Part shown: piece by piece, positions 31,310 to 43,210 of the stretch | Position numbering within the stretch: position 1 is the stretch's first letter | Layout of the letters: every line of letters starts with the position of its first letter | Source of the DNA: Bicyclus anynana | Taxonomy: Eukaryota; Arthropoda; Insecta; Lepidoptera; Nymphalidae | DNA length: 64,000 nucleotides | Direction of reading: 5' to 3' | Assembly (NCBI RefSeq): GCF_947172395.1 | Contig: NC_069110.1 | Location: 6,206,127 to 6,270,126, forward strand | The notes under the pieces: model-generated | What the model saw: only the letters and a program-made list of their open reading frames with translations | What the model was told of the DNA's origin: nothing | The model's database searches: none | Position numbers and translations under genes: made by a program

Positions 31310-31612
31310 TAGGGATATACATATAACACTTACGAAAATAACCTTCATTGAATGTTATTTACATTTTTTATTGAACAACTTTATTTCGTTTCTTGAGGTT
31401 AAATAACGAAAAGTCAATACAGTTAAAGGCCATCTTCAATTAAGTGCACTTTGTAGAAGCAGAAAAACTATCTATTCTGTCTTGTGTTGGAGATTTATTG
31501 TTGCAAGTGTATTTCGTAATAAAGAACATTGTAGGTAATATTTCCTATTGTGTAGTAGCTAACGTTGTCCATTTTCAAATGACGAAAAACGGAAAGAAGG
31601 TTGTCAATATGG

Positions 31613-32078
31613 TAGTTGACTCATATCAAATTTAATATAAACCATATTAATTTCGCATAGTACGTAGTAGGGTCCGAAATATATCGATATTAATTATTAA
31701 AAGTTAATGATTTATTATAAAACTTCATTTAAAAATCATGTAATTTTTTAAATTTTCCAAACGTCAAAAACGCTGTCGTCCATTTTATTATGTCACCATG
31801 TTACTTGATGAACCAATTGTTACCTAATATTTTTTGTCAAACACTCAGTTTGTAAGGAATTTGTTATAGTAACGTCATGAAACAGTTGAAATATAGACCA
31901 TCATGGCCGACAGGCGTTTTAGCTCGTTTTGTCAAAAACATATTTAATAAAAACCAATACGAGTATTTTCATGTAATCACGTCTCAAAAAACAATAAAAA
32001 AAAAATTCAATTTAGTAGAACGACAATAAACGAAAATTTAGTAGGACTATAAGATCATTTAAAAAATAGTGTCAACTA
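31613..32078 (+). mobile_element. MITE family D, uninterrupted copy
   Basis: Left end TAGTTGACTCATATCAAATT, right end TAGTGTCAACTA. GACAGGCGTTTTAGCTCGTT and GTAACGTCATGAAACAGTTG are shared with 5219 and 59429. Confidence 0.8.
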
Positions 32079-32333
32079 GCCTATTCCACGTATGTTAGAG
32101 TATGTAGGATTGTAGATATAAATAAAAATGACTTCAGTAATATATAATTTCCATCACCATTGTTTCTGGTATCGTTGAATGTTGTTAGTAATTATAAATA
32201 ATGATTAATGTAATTACATCATATATATTTTGTATAAAATGCATGTATAGATACTTATAAATAAATGACGATGAAATAAAAAAAAACTTACCATTGTTAT
32301 GTGAATATATTAAGGAAAAAAGTATACGTGCTT

Positions 32334-32650
32334 TCATCATCATTCTCAACTCATATTCGGCTCATTGCTGAGCTCGAGTCTCCTCTCAGAATGAGAAGGG
32401 TTAGGCCAATTGTTCACCACGCTGGCCCAATGCGGATTGGCAGACTTCACACCCGCAGAGAATTAAGAAAATTCTCTGGTATGCAGGTTTCCTCACGATG
32501 TTTTTCCTTCACCATTTAAGACACGTGATATTTAATTTCTTAAAATGCACACAACTGAAAAGTTGGAGGTGCATGCCCCGGACAGCATTCGAACCCACTC
32601 CCTCCGGAATCGGAGGCAGAAGTCGAATACACTAGGCTATCACTGCTTCG
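32334..32650 (-). mobile_element. SINE family B, near full length
   Basis: Inverted order: ATATTCGGCTCATTGCTGAG, CTCAGAATGAGAAGGGTTAG, GACACGTGATATTTAATTTC, then the tRNA-like head on the minus strand (box B at TTCGAACCCACTCCC, box A at GATAGCCTAGTG). Confidence 0.85.
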
Positions 32651-33865
32651 TGCTTTACTGTTGAGCTGTGATTGAATAACTAATATCCATAAAATATTTA
32701 GACTTAATATAAGTAACTATTTACATATTCTGGATATAGTATTTTTACGATAAGATTATCAGAAGTTATCGGTCAAAGCTACTCTATGCTCATTTTTCCT
32801 CTACAATTTCTGTAAACGTATAGTGTTGATCTATATACATTCCTGTTTGAATTATTCAAAGGTAATATCAAGAGATAGTTGTTATTGATACTTTCTTAAC
32901 ACTAACGAGTACATTAGCCTGGGTCTTCGTCTGTAACCATTTTTCTCTTAAATTCTCTTTCAACAAACGCTAACGCTTCCAAAACTAGAAAAATATATAA
33001 CATTGTTTGTATAGAAAGAGACTTGATGTGTAACTTGCCTACAGGCTCTGTATATTCTGTTTGGAGAAATCAAGTGTAATAGTGTTTAGTTTGTCTCTTC
33101 AAAAACCCTGCTTCCATAGTTTTCTTTTATGAATATTACCTTTTTTTGAATATTCTTCCCTTTCCCCTCTCAGTAAGCGAAAATATTGTGCTTGGTATGG
33201 GCACGACAACAGTCTGTTTAGCAGGTGCAGAAAGAGGACTTTTTGGCATTGAATCTGGCCCCCTAATCGTCGAGTTATTAAGGAAATATATCGTATTTAG
33301 GTATGTCTGAAAATTAAATTTATATACCCATAGTAAACAGTGACGATGGTTTTATTATTGTGGTTTTAGCGAGACAGCTGATCAAATTTAGCATACATCG
33401 TTACCTACATGTACGTATATTACAATTGCAAAACTAAGTTTGTCTGTCTGTAACCTTTTCACGACTAAAATAATTTCGGGATATTATGAAACTTTGAGCA
33501 GAACACAGGTTACTTTTTATCCTGAAAAGTCCACGGTTGGCTTGCCGCTTGGCTTTTTTTCATTTCGGAATTATTTCCTTCAAACTTAAAAAGAAATAAC
33601 CAAGCTCGTGCTACGAGAACGGAAATGGCTTCCCTTCCCTTTGTATTCCCTTTCGTTCCCTTGTGTACGAATAGCCAGAAGTACGAAATACTACCCTTTT
33701 TAACTATTAATAAACTCTAATGAATAATGACCGTTCAATAAGTATTTCTGAAGTTGTTTTAGATTATGTTTAATATACACATACTAATATTAAATTGCTT
33801 CTGCCGCGTTCGATTAAATCCAAAAATCCCATTTTCGGCTTCTGTATGTACGTGTAGTGTAGTTT
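32651..33865. other. Intron sequence with minor repeat scraps
   Basis: A Helitron-like scrap at about 33415-33545 (AACTAAGTTTGTCTGTCTGT, TTTTATCCTGAAAAGTCC) is the only recognisable item; the rest is AT-rich and featureless. Confidence 0.4.
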
Positions 33866-34198
33866 GACGGCCTCCGTGGCGCAGTAGTATGCGCGGTGGA
33901 TTTACAAAACGGAGGTCCTGGGTTCGATCCCCGGCTGGCCCGATTGAGATTTTCTTAATTGGTCCAGGTTTGGCTGGTGGGAGGCTTCGGCCGCGGTTAG
34001 TTACCACCCTACCGACAAAGAAGTACCGCCAAGCGATTTAGAGTTCCGGTACGATGTCGTGTAGAAACCAAAAGGGGGGTATGGATTTTCATCCTTCTCC
34101 TAATAAAATAGCCCGCTTCCATCTTAGACTGTATCATCACTTACCTACCATCAGGTGAGATTGTAGTCAAGGGCTAATTTGTAAATAATAAAAAAAAA
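33866..34198 (+). mobile_element. SINE family A, full length
   Basis: CGGCCTCCGTGGCGCAGTAG (box A), GGTTCGATCCC (box B), CCGGTACGATGTCGTGTAGA and an A-rich tail. The open frame on its minus strand (33759-34007) is an artefact of the SINE. Confidence 0.9.
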
Positions 34199-34319
34199 TG
34201 TACCTACATAACATAATAACGATTTTTATAACCTGTTATTACCGAATCTTAAAAGCTATGAGTAGAATAAACCTGTACCTTTTCTAAATCAATCCGCTAT
34301 CATATTACAGTGGAATTCA

Positions 34320-34740
34320 TAGACGTTGCAGGGGCACCCTCAGGGGACCATTCACCCGCTGACTGTCGAATTCTGCTGCACTGCCATATGCCTGCTAAGG
34401 GCTTAACATCCATGTTTCTATTGCTAATTGTGTAAGTTTAAAGGGACCTAAGCGGCATCACCAGGTGGTTTGAGCTATAGCAGAAGCATCGCCTGATGGG
34501 GTCCGAAGGCAGAAGCAGAATAGATGGTTAGATGGGCGGAACGACTCTCTAAGGGCGTCACCTCTGAGACACTGACCTCGGCTTAAAGGGCTGTTCGGGA
34601 ACATACGTGATGTGACAATGATCGTGATGTCATGCACATCGCGACCAACACACGATCAATTTTATCGGATATCAAGTCGTTAGCGCAGCAGGCATGTGGG
34701 CTTATTAGATGGTGGGTGGCTAGCATAAGATCGATAATAA
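34320..34740 (+). repeat. GC-richer dispersed sequence, family unknown
   Basis: A GC-rich island (GCAGGGGCACCCTCAGGGGA; GCATCGCCTGATGGGGTCCG). Its part 34623-34676 (ATGTCATGCACATCGCGACC) recurs at 54783-54836, showing it is a dispersed repeat. No frame is conserved. Confidence 0.5.
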
Positions 34741-35648
34741 ATTGCTTAGGGTTTAATCAATATTTCACGACCAATTAGCATGTACAGTGTACACGTAGTA
34801 GGTGTTTAAACATAAAGGCGTGTTTTCTTAGTACAGAAAACGGGTGTTTACAACAACATAGACGTCTATTGAATTGCATTGAATAAAAGCAGCCGTTGCT
34901 TTGCGGATGTTAATGAGGCATTTTCCTCTAAAGGTTTTAAAATAAAAATCGCTAGCGGGTAGGTACAAATCGATATTTGACCGTCAAATTATAGTAAGCG
35001 ACACTTTTATCGTAACTGTCAATTTTATTACAAATAACATTTTCAAAGGGTATAATTTAAAATTTGTTTTACTATAACTATAACGATTTGGGGGGGGGGG
35101 GGAGGAGGTAAAATGGGTCGATGCCATCTGGTTAGTTTATCGTTACTTCAACTATTTTTAAAAGTTGTGTTTCGTTGTTACACTAGTTAGTCTGTTATAC
35201 TATAAACGACAGTAACAGTTATCGAAAGTGTAAAAGGATTTTATATTTTTTGGCACAAGCGACATTGGTTACTATGGGATTAGACTTTTCCTACGAAGAT
35301 TTACATAATATTTGTAGATTTTAGTTTTTCTACTGACAACAACGGGCGTACCTCTATAAAATGAATAAATATTGTGAAGAATTATTATGGAACTAACGAA
35401 ATATGATGTACCTGGAGCGTAAATAAAATTTGCAAAAGTGCTAGATCCTCTTGTCCGGGATATGAAGCGATGGCTTGCTTAAAGGTATTACGAGCAGCAG
35501 CTAATATAATATATGTCAGAGATAGTTAACATATAATTAATTATCTTTGACATAATGAAATTGAGATTCTATGTAAAAATGTTATGTGTCATATAAGGTG
35601 AAGACATTTTGAAAAGTTCACTCTAAAGTTATTTTTGCACTCATTTAT
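34741..35648. other. AT-rich intron; short G-run
   Basis: Only a G-run at 35090-35103 and a weak palindrome near 35508-35550 (AGATAGTTAACATATAATTA); no genes or element ends found. Confidence 0.4.
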
Positions 35649-35864
35649 GGTAGGCGTCCACATATCCGTATCGTATTTACCGGACGCATTGTATTAAACG
35701 GATTTTTAATTTTACGGTAGATAAAATCCGTAAAATATATTTATATATGCAATCCGTACGATGCGATCAGTGGACGCACTTGTATAACTTTCTATACAAT
35801 TAATACTAAAACCTGATGCGATATAGGACGCCAATACGCACGATGTCGGTCTGTAGGCGCCTAC
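35649..35864. mobile_element. MITE family I, 216 bp
   Basis: Left GGTAGGCGTCCACATATCCG, right TGTAGGCGCCTAC. The interior is rich in ATCCGT, CGATGCG and GGACGCA motifs. Related fragments at 56171-56286 and 61297-61420 share TGGACGCACTTGTA.AACTTTCTATAC-type sequence. Confidence 0.65.
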
Positions 35865-35960
35865 GTTTAGTGAGTCCTCACTAAATGAGTCTATTCTTTT
35901 ATAAGAGGTCAATGCGAATAATAGAAAAATAAATAAATGGATCTTTATATAGAAATCTAT

Positions 35961-36017
35961 GTTTGTATCGATATAATTAGTATGTCTACAAGACATACTA
36001 ATTATATCGATACAAAC
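35961..36017. repeat. Perfect 27-bp hairpin with 3-nt loop
   Basis: Arms 35961-35987 (GTTTGTATCGATATAATTAG...) and 35991-36017 are exact reverse complements around ACA. Pairing ends abruptly at both outer edges. Confidence 0.95.
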
Positions 36018-37032
36018 TAACGATACAAATGTCAAAGGGAAGCTTCTAAGAAATTAAACAAGGGAATAACAATACAATGGGCTTTAGCATTGTGGCAGGC
36101 CTTTGAAGATCACTACATAGATTAAACTATCTCGATATCGAGGTATCTAGGTAGCGCAGGGTTTTCCTAAACTAAGCGTCTGGCGATTGAGAACATGTTG
36201 TCTAATGATATCCCATAGAAAATATAAAAAAAATACGTCGTATGCTTCGATGATAGAGTTAAAACCCATAATGCGTATAGTACTTGTAGAGCTTACTGTG
36301 CCGTGGGAGACTAACATTCCGTAGGACCACAGTATTAAGTGAAAAAATATTATGACCTAACAAACGAACTAACTACAAATTTCTTATATGGTTAGCCTGT
36401 ACGCCTTAGAAGTAGGTGCGAGAGGATTACCAGCAAAATCTCTCTATAACTTGCTTTAAGACCTTGCCATCTCTACAACTGCAGCAAGTTCTATATTAGA
36501 ACGGGTACCAACCAGGTTACCTAAGCTTTTGTAGTAGGATAGTACCAAATTTGGCTAGAGAGAACAACACGAGCGGAGAAGGGGAGTGTTTATCGATTGT
36601 CAAGGAATTCCTTAACCCTACGTTCAATGGTCACATGTCCACGACTCTGCTTGGAGTTTTTCTCTCTGCCACGCGATTGACCCGGCACCCGCACGGTGAA
36701 TCCATGGATTATTATCCTAATATATTCTTCTCTTTTGACTTTTAAACCATCTTGAATCTTCCAAACTTCCCATCACGGTCCAAATACTATAGTTGCATAT
36801 GGTAATATATGGTAAGGGCATGAGCAGATTTTCAGTTTTTCTAAAATGACCAAGGTCTTGTTTGTATGTGATGGCACTGGGTCTCGCTCTATAACAAGAT
36901 TTTCACATATTTGTTTATTTTCATTTAATCATTTCCCATATTTATATTTGCATACAATTACTTTTGTCATCTCATACTTATATTTTTCTTTCTTCTAGTT
37001 TTGTTTATTTTTTTTCGTTTATTTTATTTCAG
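36018..37032. other. Intron before the microexon
   Basis: No element recognised. The frame 36551-36745 is open for 64 codons in moderately GC-rich DNA but has no splice context. The last 80 bases are a long T-rich tract (TTTATTTTTTTTCGTTTATT) feeding the microexon acceptor. Confidence 0.4.
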
Positions 37033-37066
37033 AAGGCGCAATCTCATCATCATCACAATGTTACAA
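37033..37066 (+). CDS. SNF4Agamma: AMPK gamma 34-nt microexon (phase converter)
   Basis: Bounded by a long pyrimidine tract ending ATTTTATTTCAG and a GTAAGT donor. Read in phase 0 it encodes KAQSHHHHNVT plus one base (A), which with GT of 60603 gives Ser. It accepts the phase-0 ends of 15879 (start A) and 20913 (start B) and delivers the phase-1 junction that 60603 needs. Without it neither form stays in frame. It supplies four consecutive His. The unusually strong pyrimidine tract is what so short an exon would need. No other exon between 20914 and 60602 that solves the phase problem was found. Confidence 0.7.
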
Positions 37067-38257
37067 GTAAGTTTTTAATCATTTGCTTTTATATTACGTA
37101 TAATTCTAATCATATAATGTGTATTTGTTTATTAAGCCGCGAAAATGGTTCATATGCTACTCAGTGAGTTTATAAAATATATTTCAATTAACCATGGCAA
37201 AGCGCCCCACTTTTTATAGTAGAAGATCCAAATTAGAAACGAACTTCACCAATCTGTTTAATTGTTAAAAAGTGTTTTATATTAAAGGGATTGTTTAATT
37301 TCTGACCAGGTCTTAGTACTGCAAAAAATGACAGAAATACAAATTAATTATATTTTAAATGTATTCATAGGAAATCATTCGTATAAAAATATATATTTTC
37401 TAAGCCTTAAAATAATACTTCGAACACATACCATTTGTAAAATGACATACATTAATTGTTCACTCTTATTAAGAATATTCAAAAAGAAGTTGAAATTTAT
37501 GAAACTGTAATTTTTCAAGTTATAAGTATTCACGTTAATTGGTACATTGCCTATCATTAAAATGTAATGGGTTGAAAGCCTACAATGATTCTTGCTAAAG
37601 GCGCGGGCGTCCATAAGTACTCTATATTAAACGCCAGCCACACACGGTCAAGTAAACTGTCATGTGTGCAGCGCACATTACGAAGTGAAAAAATGTCGAA
37701 ATAGCGTTATTGGTAAAGTTTCGATACTTATATAAGTACGTAAGCCTATGCGTGAGTGCGTATTAGACTATATAGTTATCACTAAGACGATTATTGTATG
37801 TTTTCTTCATAGCACTGTTTACTGTTTCAAAACTGAATGCCTGGCTAATGGGGTACGAAGTTCAAATGCTTGTATAACTGCTAATAGTTATGCAACGTTG
37901 ATACGTGAATACGAGTAATAGATGCTAGGTATAATACTAAAGATCGCGTTGAATTAATTTCATTTATTTTTAATCTTGCAAAACGGACTTTGATACGTGT
38001 GAAGCAGTTACCTAAAATTTTTATACAATCGTTTTTTAGGACTCGTCGGTACCTAACTCAGAAGGAAAATAACGGAAACCTTTTAGTAGTCTTTCTGTCT
38101 GTCTGTATATCTAGACCCTTTATTTCGAGAACCCTTTATTTCAGGTCCATGAAATTGTGAAAAAATCAAACTAAACTAAAAGAAACGGCCGTTTGTTTAA
38201 ATAAATATGCATATTTAGATACTCTCAAGGGTAACAAAATATCATCTATACTAAGGC
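37067..38257. other. Intron, mostly featureless
   Basis: AT-rich. A scrap GGCGCGGGCGTCC at 37600-37612 is a Helitron remnant. A dispersed-repeat block with CTGTCTGTCTGT lies near 38090. No credible genes. Confidence 0.4.
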
Positions 38258-38529
38258 ATTTCTTGATAAGTACTGTTTACCAACAATCAAATTAAAAATG
38301 AGGGTTAAATCACTAGTCATTCCACATCTTATTATAATTATTATTAACTTTTTCTTAAAATAATCAAAATAAATTTGATTAATAAGCATAGGACAATTAG
38401 ATATAGTTAATATATTTTATATAACATTTTAAAAACAAACAAATTCAAAACAAATAAGTTATGAAATGATATGCGTTTTCTACCTTCATTTCTAATTTAT
38501 TTGTTGGTAAACAGTACTTATCAAGAAAT
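38258..38529. mobile_element. MITE with 29-bp perfect inverted repeats
   Basis: Arms 38258-38286 (ATTTCTTGATAAGTACTGTT...) and 38501-38529 are exact reverse complements, and similarity continues inward imperfectly for about 30 bp (AAATTAAAAATGAGG against CCTTCATTTCTAATTT). The element is 272 bp, AT-rich, with no frame. Confidence 0.85.
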
Positions 38530-39394
38530 TCTGTATAGGGTACTTTCCTTTGACCTAGAACTATAAAAAGAGTATAGGTATAGCGTCGTTTCGTTATAGA
38601 TCAAGTAATGATAGTGGCAGGAGCGTAGCTACCGCCGTATCTGACGTATCAATGATGCGGGACCCCCGGACAGGGGCATGACGTCGGTCTAGATGTGATA
38701 ACTCGCAACTAACAATTACGTAAGTGACCACCACGTACCACGTAAGTGCATTTTCTCTGAGAAAGCGGTATTCCACTAATTTACTCTTATAATAATAAAA
38801 ATTCGTACAACATCTTAAATCTAAATCACTTAGAAATGTGAACATATTTATTACAGTTAGCTTTAAATGGAAGTTTTTTAGTCGCTCCTGTAAAGTTCGT
38901 CAGTTTGCACGTACGAGCTATATCATGCTAGACCGACGATGAATAAAATGTAATTCACAATCTCACATAATCTGGTGCTTCCCGTCAGTTGTGGTCATTT
39001 CAGAAATAACAAAAATCGAAAAAAATATTTTGTTATTCCCGGGTTAAAAGTGCGCCCAAAAATTGTAAAATCCTACTTAAGTCATTATCGTATTTATTTT
39101 AAGCAAGCTTCATTGGGCTTAACTAATTTTGATACAGGACCCCTACAAGGCATGCTACGCCACTGGATTGTGGTAATCGTAATTAACGAGTCAATCAAAC
39201 CTGATTTGCAGCAACGTGATGGGTCTACTCTCCAAATGCCATCTCCAAAAGAAGGAAGCCCTGACCATTATATGAATAAGCTGATAATGATGATAGTCCT
39301 GTTCAAGATCTCACTTAATTGAATATCTTGGGATTTATAAGACGAAAGACGATACGTGTGAAAGTGATAATGAAAGAAGAGGATATATGGTAAA
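38530..39394. other. Intron with unassigned repeat scraps
   Basis: GGAGCGTAGCTACCGCCGTA and TGATGCGGGACCCC at 38620-38665, and GATACAGGACCCC...TACGCCACTG at 39130-39165 (inverted), look like parts of one dispersed repeat. The frame 38975-39322 lies over it and is not a gene. Confidence 0.4.
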
Positions 39395-39850
39395 TGGGGC
39401 TCTATATGCCTTCATGAATAGCCAAAAGATCTCATAAGGCAAGACTGGCTGTTCACAAGGCAGTGTTAGTGCCAACATTTATGTACGAAATGAAAGTTGG
39501 ATATGGCAGGAGAAGCATAAAAGAATACAGTGGTTATGAGAGTGTAGAGGAGTATGATTGGAGTATCACTGGGTGAAAAAGAAGATGTAGCGATTAAAAT
39601 TGATAAAGTTACACGTAGGGAGGATGGACGAAAGGATACTAACAAAGGAGATTTATACGGCAAGTGTGAATGGAAATGTTGAAAGGGGAAGGCAAGGTGA
39701 ACGTTTCTGGATCAAATCTAGGACATTCTCAATAAAGGCCAAAGGCCAGGTCAGTACCCTAAACCGAGGAACTTGATGAAAGGATTGACGAGAAAGGAAG
39801 AAGCCAGGGAGATATGCAATACGAGTAGCAAGTGGATGCACGTGGTCCTA
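39395..39850 (+). mobile_element. LINE reverse-transcriptase C-terminal fragment, degraded
   Basis: Across frame breaks the plus strand reads AVHKAVLVPT-like text, then RMDERILTKEIYTASVNGNV and ERGRQGERFWIK, the style of the thumb/C-terminal region of non-LTR reverse transcriptases (GHVERMDE.R..K.IY...V.G...RGRP). Several frameshifts and stops make it dead. Antisense open frames over it are shadows. Confidence 0.6.
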
Positions 39851-39922
39851 TATGGTCCGGCCGTCGTGTGTATAAGCATAAATTTCCTATAATAGGAGCA
39901 TGTCTGGCAAGTTCGTTGATGA

Positions 39923-40083
39923 CACTCCCATGACACGCGGGCGACGGGGAGATAGACTGCTCGGGTGAGAAATCGTGCATGCGGAGAAGTGAGGTGCATC
40001 AGTCGTGGGTTTTTCATTCATCGCTAAAAGTCCCCCGGCCCGCGCGGTCCATCGGGAGTGTTACGAACGAAGTCCCAAGCTAT
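39923..40083. mobile_element. GC-rich dispersed module, copy 2 of 3
   Basis: Contains ACTCCCATGACACGCGGGCG, GAAGTGAGGTGCATCAGTCG and GGTCCATCGGGAGTGTTACG; aligned along its length with 6523-6672. It directly follows the LINE fragment 39395-39850. Confidence 0.6.
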
Positions 40084-40349
40084 AGCTAACTATTATCACG
40101 AAGATCTGGCTCTCGCTCTTTTATTGTACATGAAATAGATTCTTAAATAAATACGAATTAATAGTTGACTTTCCATAAAATATGCAAATCGATTACGTCA
40201 TTATATTAATGGTGACAGAGATTCCGTCACTAGTGCATAACAATAGTTGTATTAACTGTTTAATTTGCATTTTTAGTCTATTAAATAGCAACATAATAGT
40301 GACACATGAAGTAGCATCACAATTGATTTCATGAACTAACTCGCGCTAC

Positions 40350-40918
40350 AGGCGTTTAGTTTCAACTGCGCACATTTAACTGTGGCTGGACTGCATTCGG
40401 GAAACTTCGCGACATCTTTACGTCCGAAATTCCTCAGTGCCTGAAGACAAAAGTCTTCGAACAGTGCGTGTGGCCAATGATGACCTATGGTTCCGAGACT
40501 TGGTCGCTAACTATGGGCCTCATAAGAAGGCTCAGAGTCACATAGCGGGCGATGGAACGAGCTATGTTAGGAGTATCTCTGCGTGATTTAATCAGAAACG
40601 AGGAGATCCGCAGAAGAACCAAAGTCACAGACATAGCTCAGCGAGTTGCGAAGCTGAAGTGGCAATGGGCGGGGCACAAAGTTCGAAGCCGATGGACGTT
40701 GGGGTCCCAAGGTGCCGGAATGGCGACCCCGCACTAGTAAGCGCAGTGTTGGCCGATCCCCCACCAGGTGGAATGACGACATCACATACGAGTCGCAGGG
40801 ATTCGCTGGATGCAGGTGGTATCGTGATGTTTGGAAGTCCCTACAAAAGGCCTATGTCCTGCAGTGGACGTCCATCGGCTGATATGATGATGATGATGAT
40901 GATGATGACGATGATGAC
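40350..40918 (+). mobile_element. RTE-type LINE, 3' end with TGATGA tail
   Basis: It reads GWTAFGKLRDIFTSEIPQCL, TYGSETWSLTMGLIRRLRVT (stop), then MERAMLGVSLRDLIRNEEIR, TDIAQRVAKLKWQWAGH, then frameshifted SPYKRPMSCSGRPSAD, ending in a (TGA)n-rich tail at 40880-40918. This matches, from memory, the RTE-clade endonuclease-reverse transcriptase common in Lepidoptera. It is 5'-truncated and inactive. Shorter relics are at 47020, 49187 and 63531. Confidence 0.85.
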
Positions 40919-41442
40919 ATTTAACTGAACAGTCGAACTGCTCAGTTAAATCGTCCGTGTGTAGGCTAATCTGAAAACTGACAATATAAACGAAATATCT
41001 TTAGATAAAACCAATCGTCCAGTCCGGGTCCTAAGTTTATAGAATATTATTTAAACAAAATCCTCGTTATAATATAAAAAACACACTTATCTTTGCGGCA
41101 ACCTTTCGAAGATCTAAGGAAAAACCTATAGTCTGTGGAGACTATATGTAGAGTTTGTATGGATTTTGGGTCCGAGTAATCTAGTGAAATATCTAAGGTT
41201 ATTAAAGGTTTAGTTAGGTCTATAAACATTTGAGGACAAAGGTCACAAAAATCGATTTTTCGCAAATACTTCCGTTGGGGTTTTTGCTATTGGTATACAT
41301 TTTAAATGTAGATAATCAAATTCCCTATAACTTTGAATCGTTTTCGAGATAGAGAACGGAGAGCGCGCAGTTAGAGCATTTAGAAAATAAAATTGTTTGC
41401 AATATTGGTAATGAATAAATAGCAAAAAAAACAATAAGATTA

Positions 41443-41500
41443 CAAAAAAAAACCGCCCAAGTGCGTGTCGGGCCACGCGCAGTGTAGGGTTCCGTAGATT
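41443..41500 (+). repeat. Dispersed repeat family G, end fragment
   Basis: AAACCGCCCAAGTGCGTGTC and GGGCCACGCGCAGTGTAGGG then TTCCGTA is a common lepidopteran intergenic repeat motif. The inverted counterpart is at 58885-58930. Confidence 0.55.
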
Positions 41501-41956
41501 AAGTTAGCACTTTAATCCCTTATGTAATGCACAAAAATACCGATAACGATAACCCACACGATTGGGACTTCTTTTACTCACTTATTATATAGGGAAGGAA
41601 CCCCAAAATATTCGTTTTAAAATTTTCTTTTTATCACTTTGTAGACGTAGTTAATATACATTACCAACCCAAAGAACTTTCTAGTTTTACGAAAGAAAAA
41701 AATCAATTAATTGAAATTTTTGACCAAGTTATAGAATTTTTTTTTTGCGTGACAGTTATTAAAAGCTTCTTTAATTCATACTGATATTTAGCATTAACTA
41801 TAAAAAATAAATAGTATAACTATAAAAATACTAAAAATAATATGTATAATATTTATAATAATATTAATGAATATTAATATAAAACTAACTTATAATAGTT
41901 TATATAAGCTATAATATGTTAGTTTTGCAGATTTTACCTTATTTTTGGTAGTCAGA

Positions 41957-42061
41957 TCCGCGAATAATGAAAGCCGCGAATAAAGAACTTGGGTCGCAAT
42001 TTTTTAATCCGCGAATAGTGAAAACGCGAATAAAGGAAGCGCGAATAAGGGACTTTCACTG
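41957..42061. mobile_element. Tigger/pogo-like terminal repeat
   Basis: A series of CCGCGAATAATGAAA, CCGCGAATAGTGAAAA, CGCGAATAAAGGAAG and CGCGAATAAGGGACTTTCAC ends in CACTG. The inverse (CAGTGAAAGTCCCTTATTCG) resembles the repeated-motif termini of Tigger/pogo transposons. The opposite end was not found. Confidence 0.45.
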
Positions 42062-43079
42062 TGGCTGTAATATCCAGACCTTCCTAAAGTCCTACCATTT
42101 TTTAAACGCAATCACGGAGTGAAAGCAGGGGAGGCTTTAGGAGGCAGCACGGTTCAAGGGTCCAACTCCTAACCGTCCGAGTAGAAAGCGTAATTATTTT
42201 ATATTTTTTCAGTATAATTTTTGATATCAAAGTCAAAGTCAACATTTTTGTTTTTCATTTAAATCTTTTGTTCATTTTAAACCCTGATAATGTATGTCTT
42301 ATGTCGCAATATGGTTAGGCTTAATTTCAATATGTATTTTCTAGAATAATAAAAAAATAATAAATTTTTTATTGTCTTTTTTATACTAATTTATTATATA
42401 AAACAATGTACGCATTATACTTACAAATTATACAAAATTGAAAATTCCTTCTCTACAGAATCATAAAAAGTCCTCAGGGTAGGTTGTAATAAAATAAAAT
42501 AACTAGCGTATTAATCAACTCGCCAACCTCACTAAAACGTCAACTTTGTAGGGATGGTTTATTTTGAACGTAAACTAAATAAATGTAGGTAATACTTTCT
42601 GTTTTGTACAATAAAATAAAAAAAAAGTACATTATTGCATATACTATGAAGAGCACCCCATTGTGTACGAGTATGAGCTTTCAACTCTTCCGCATACTTT
42701 CAACTTTTCCTCATAATTATTATCTACGTTTCTAATTTGAACTGCTAAGCTGCGGAACACCCTTCCGGCGTCTGTTTCCTGCCGTCTGCAATCTAAACAC
42801 CTACAAGGCAAGAGTGAATAGGCATTTTCTAAGCACTTTCTAGGTAAGCGCGTTCCATCCTAGACCTCACCATTGCTTTCCATCAGGGATGATTGTAGTC
42901 AAGCGCAAGCCTATAAACAGGATACGCGCGAAAAACGTAACCTTTTGTTTTAAAAGTTTGAAAAACCGGCAAGATAATGCCGTGTGCACGTAGGCTTAGT
43001 TGAACGAAAATGACAGTTGTTTGCGTAGGCACAATTATAAATAAATGTGTTAGACGTATATATGAAGGACTCATAATAA
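42062..43079. other. Intron, nothing solid
   Basis: Mainly AT-rich; AAGTCAAAGTCAACATTTTT at 42230 may be a LINE tail. A GC-richer stretch at 42740-42900 (CGGAACACCCTTCCGGCGTC) resembles LINE sequence but is too short to assign. Confidence 0.35.
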
Positions 43080-43210
43080 TGGTGGAGGTCCTCAACGACA
43101 TGCAAGGTATACTTCCTCATGTTCATCTGCCGCGCTAGAGTGAATACAAAAATCCTTGAACGCGCTAATCTCAGGAACTACTGGTCCTATTTGAAAAAAT
43201 CTTTCAGTGT
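43080..43210. mobile_element. MITE K fragment joined to a Helitron fragment
   Basis: GGTGGAGGTCCTCAACGACA and TCTGCCGCGCTAGAGTGAAT match the right half of 50652-50928. GAACGCGCTAATCTCAGGAA follows directly and is Helitron sequence as in 13530-13723. Confidence 0.6.

Noticed and set aside
33866..33940. tRNA-like head of SINE A as a tRNA gene
   Set aside because: The same head is repeated in five copies attached to the same non-tRNA body.
40350..40918. An active RTE retrotransposon
   Set aside because: Only the last part of the reverse-transcriptase frame remains, with a stop and a frameshift.
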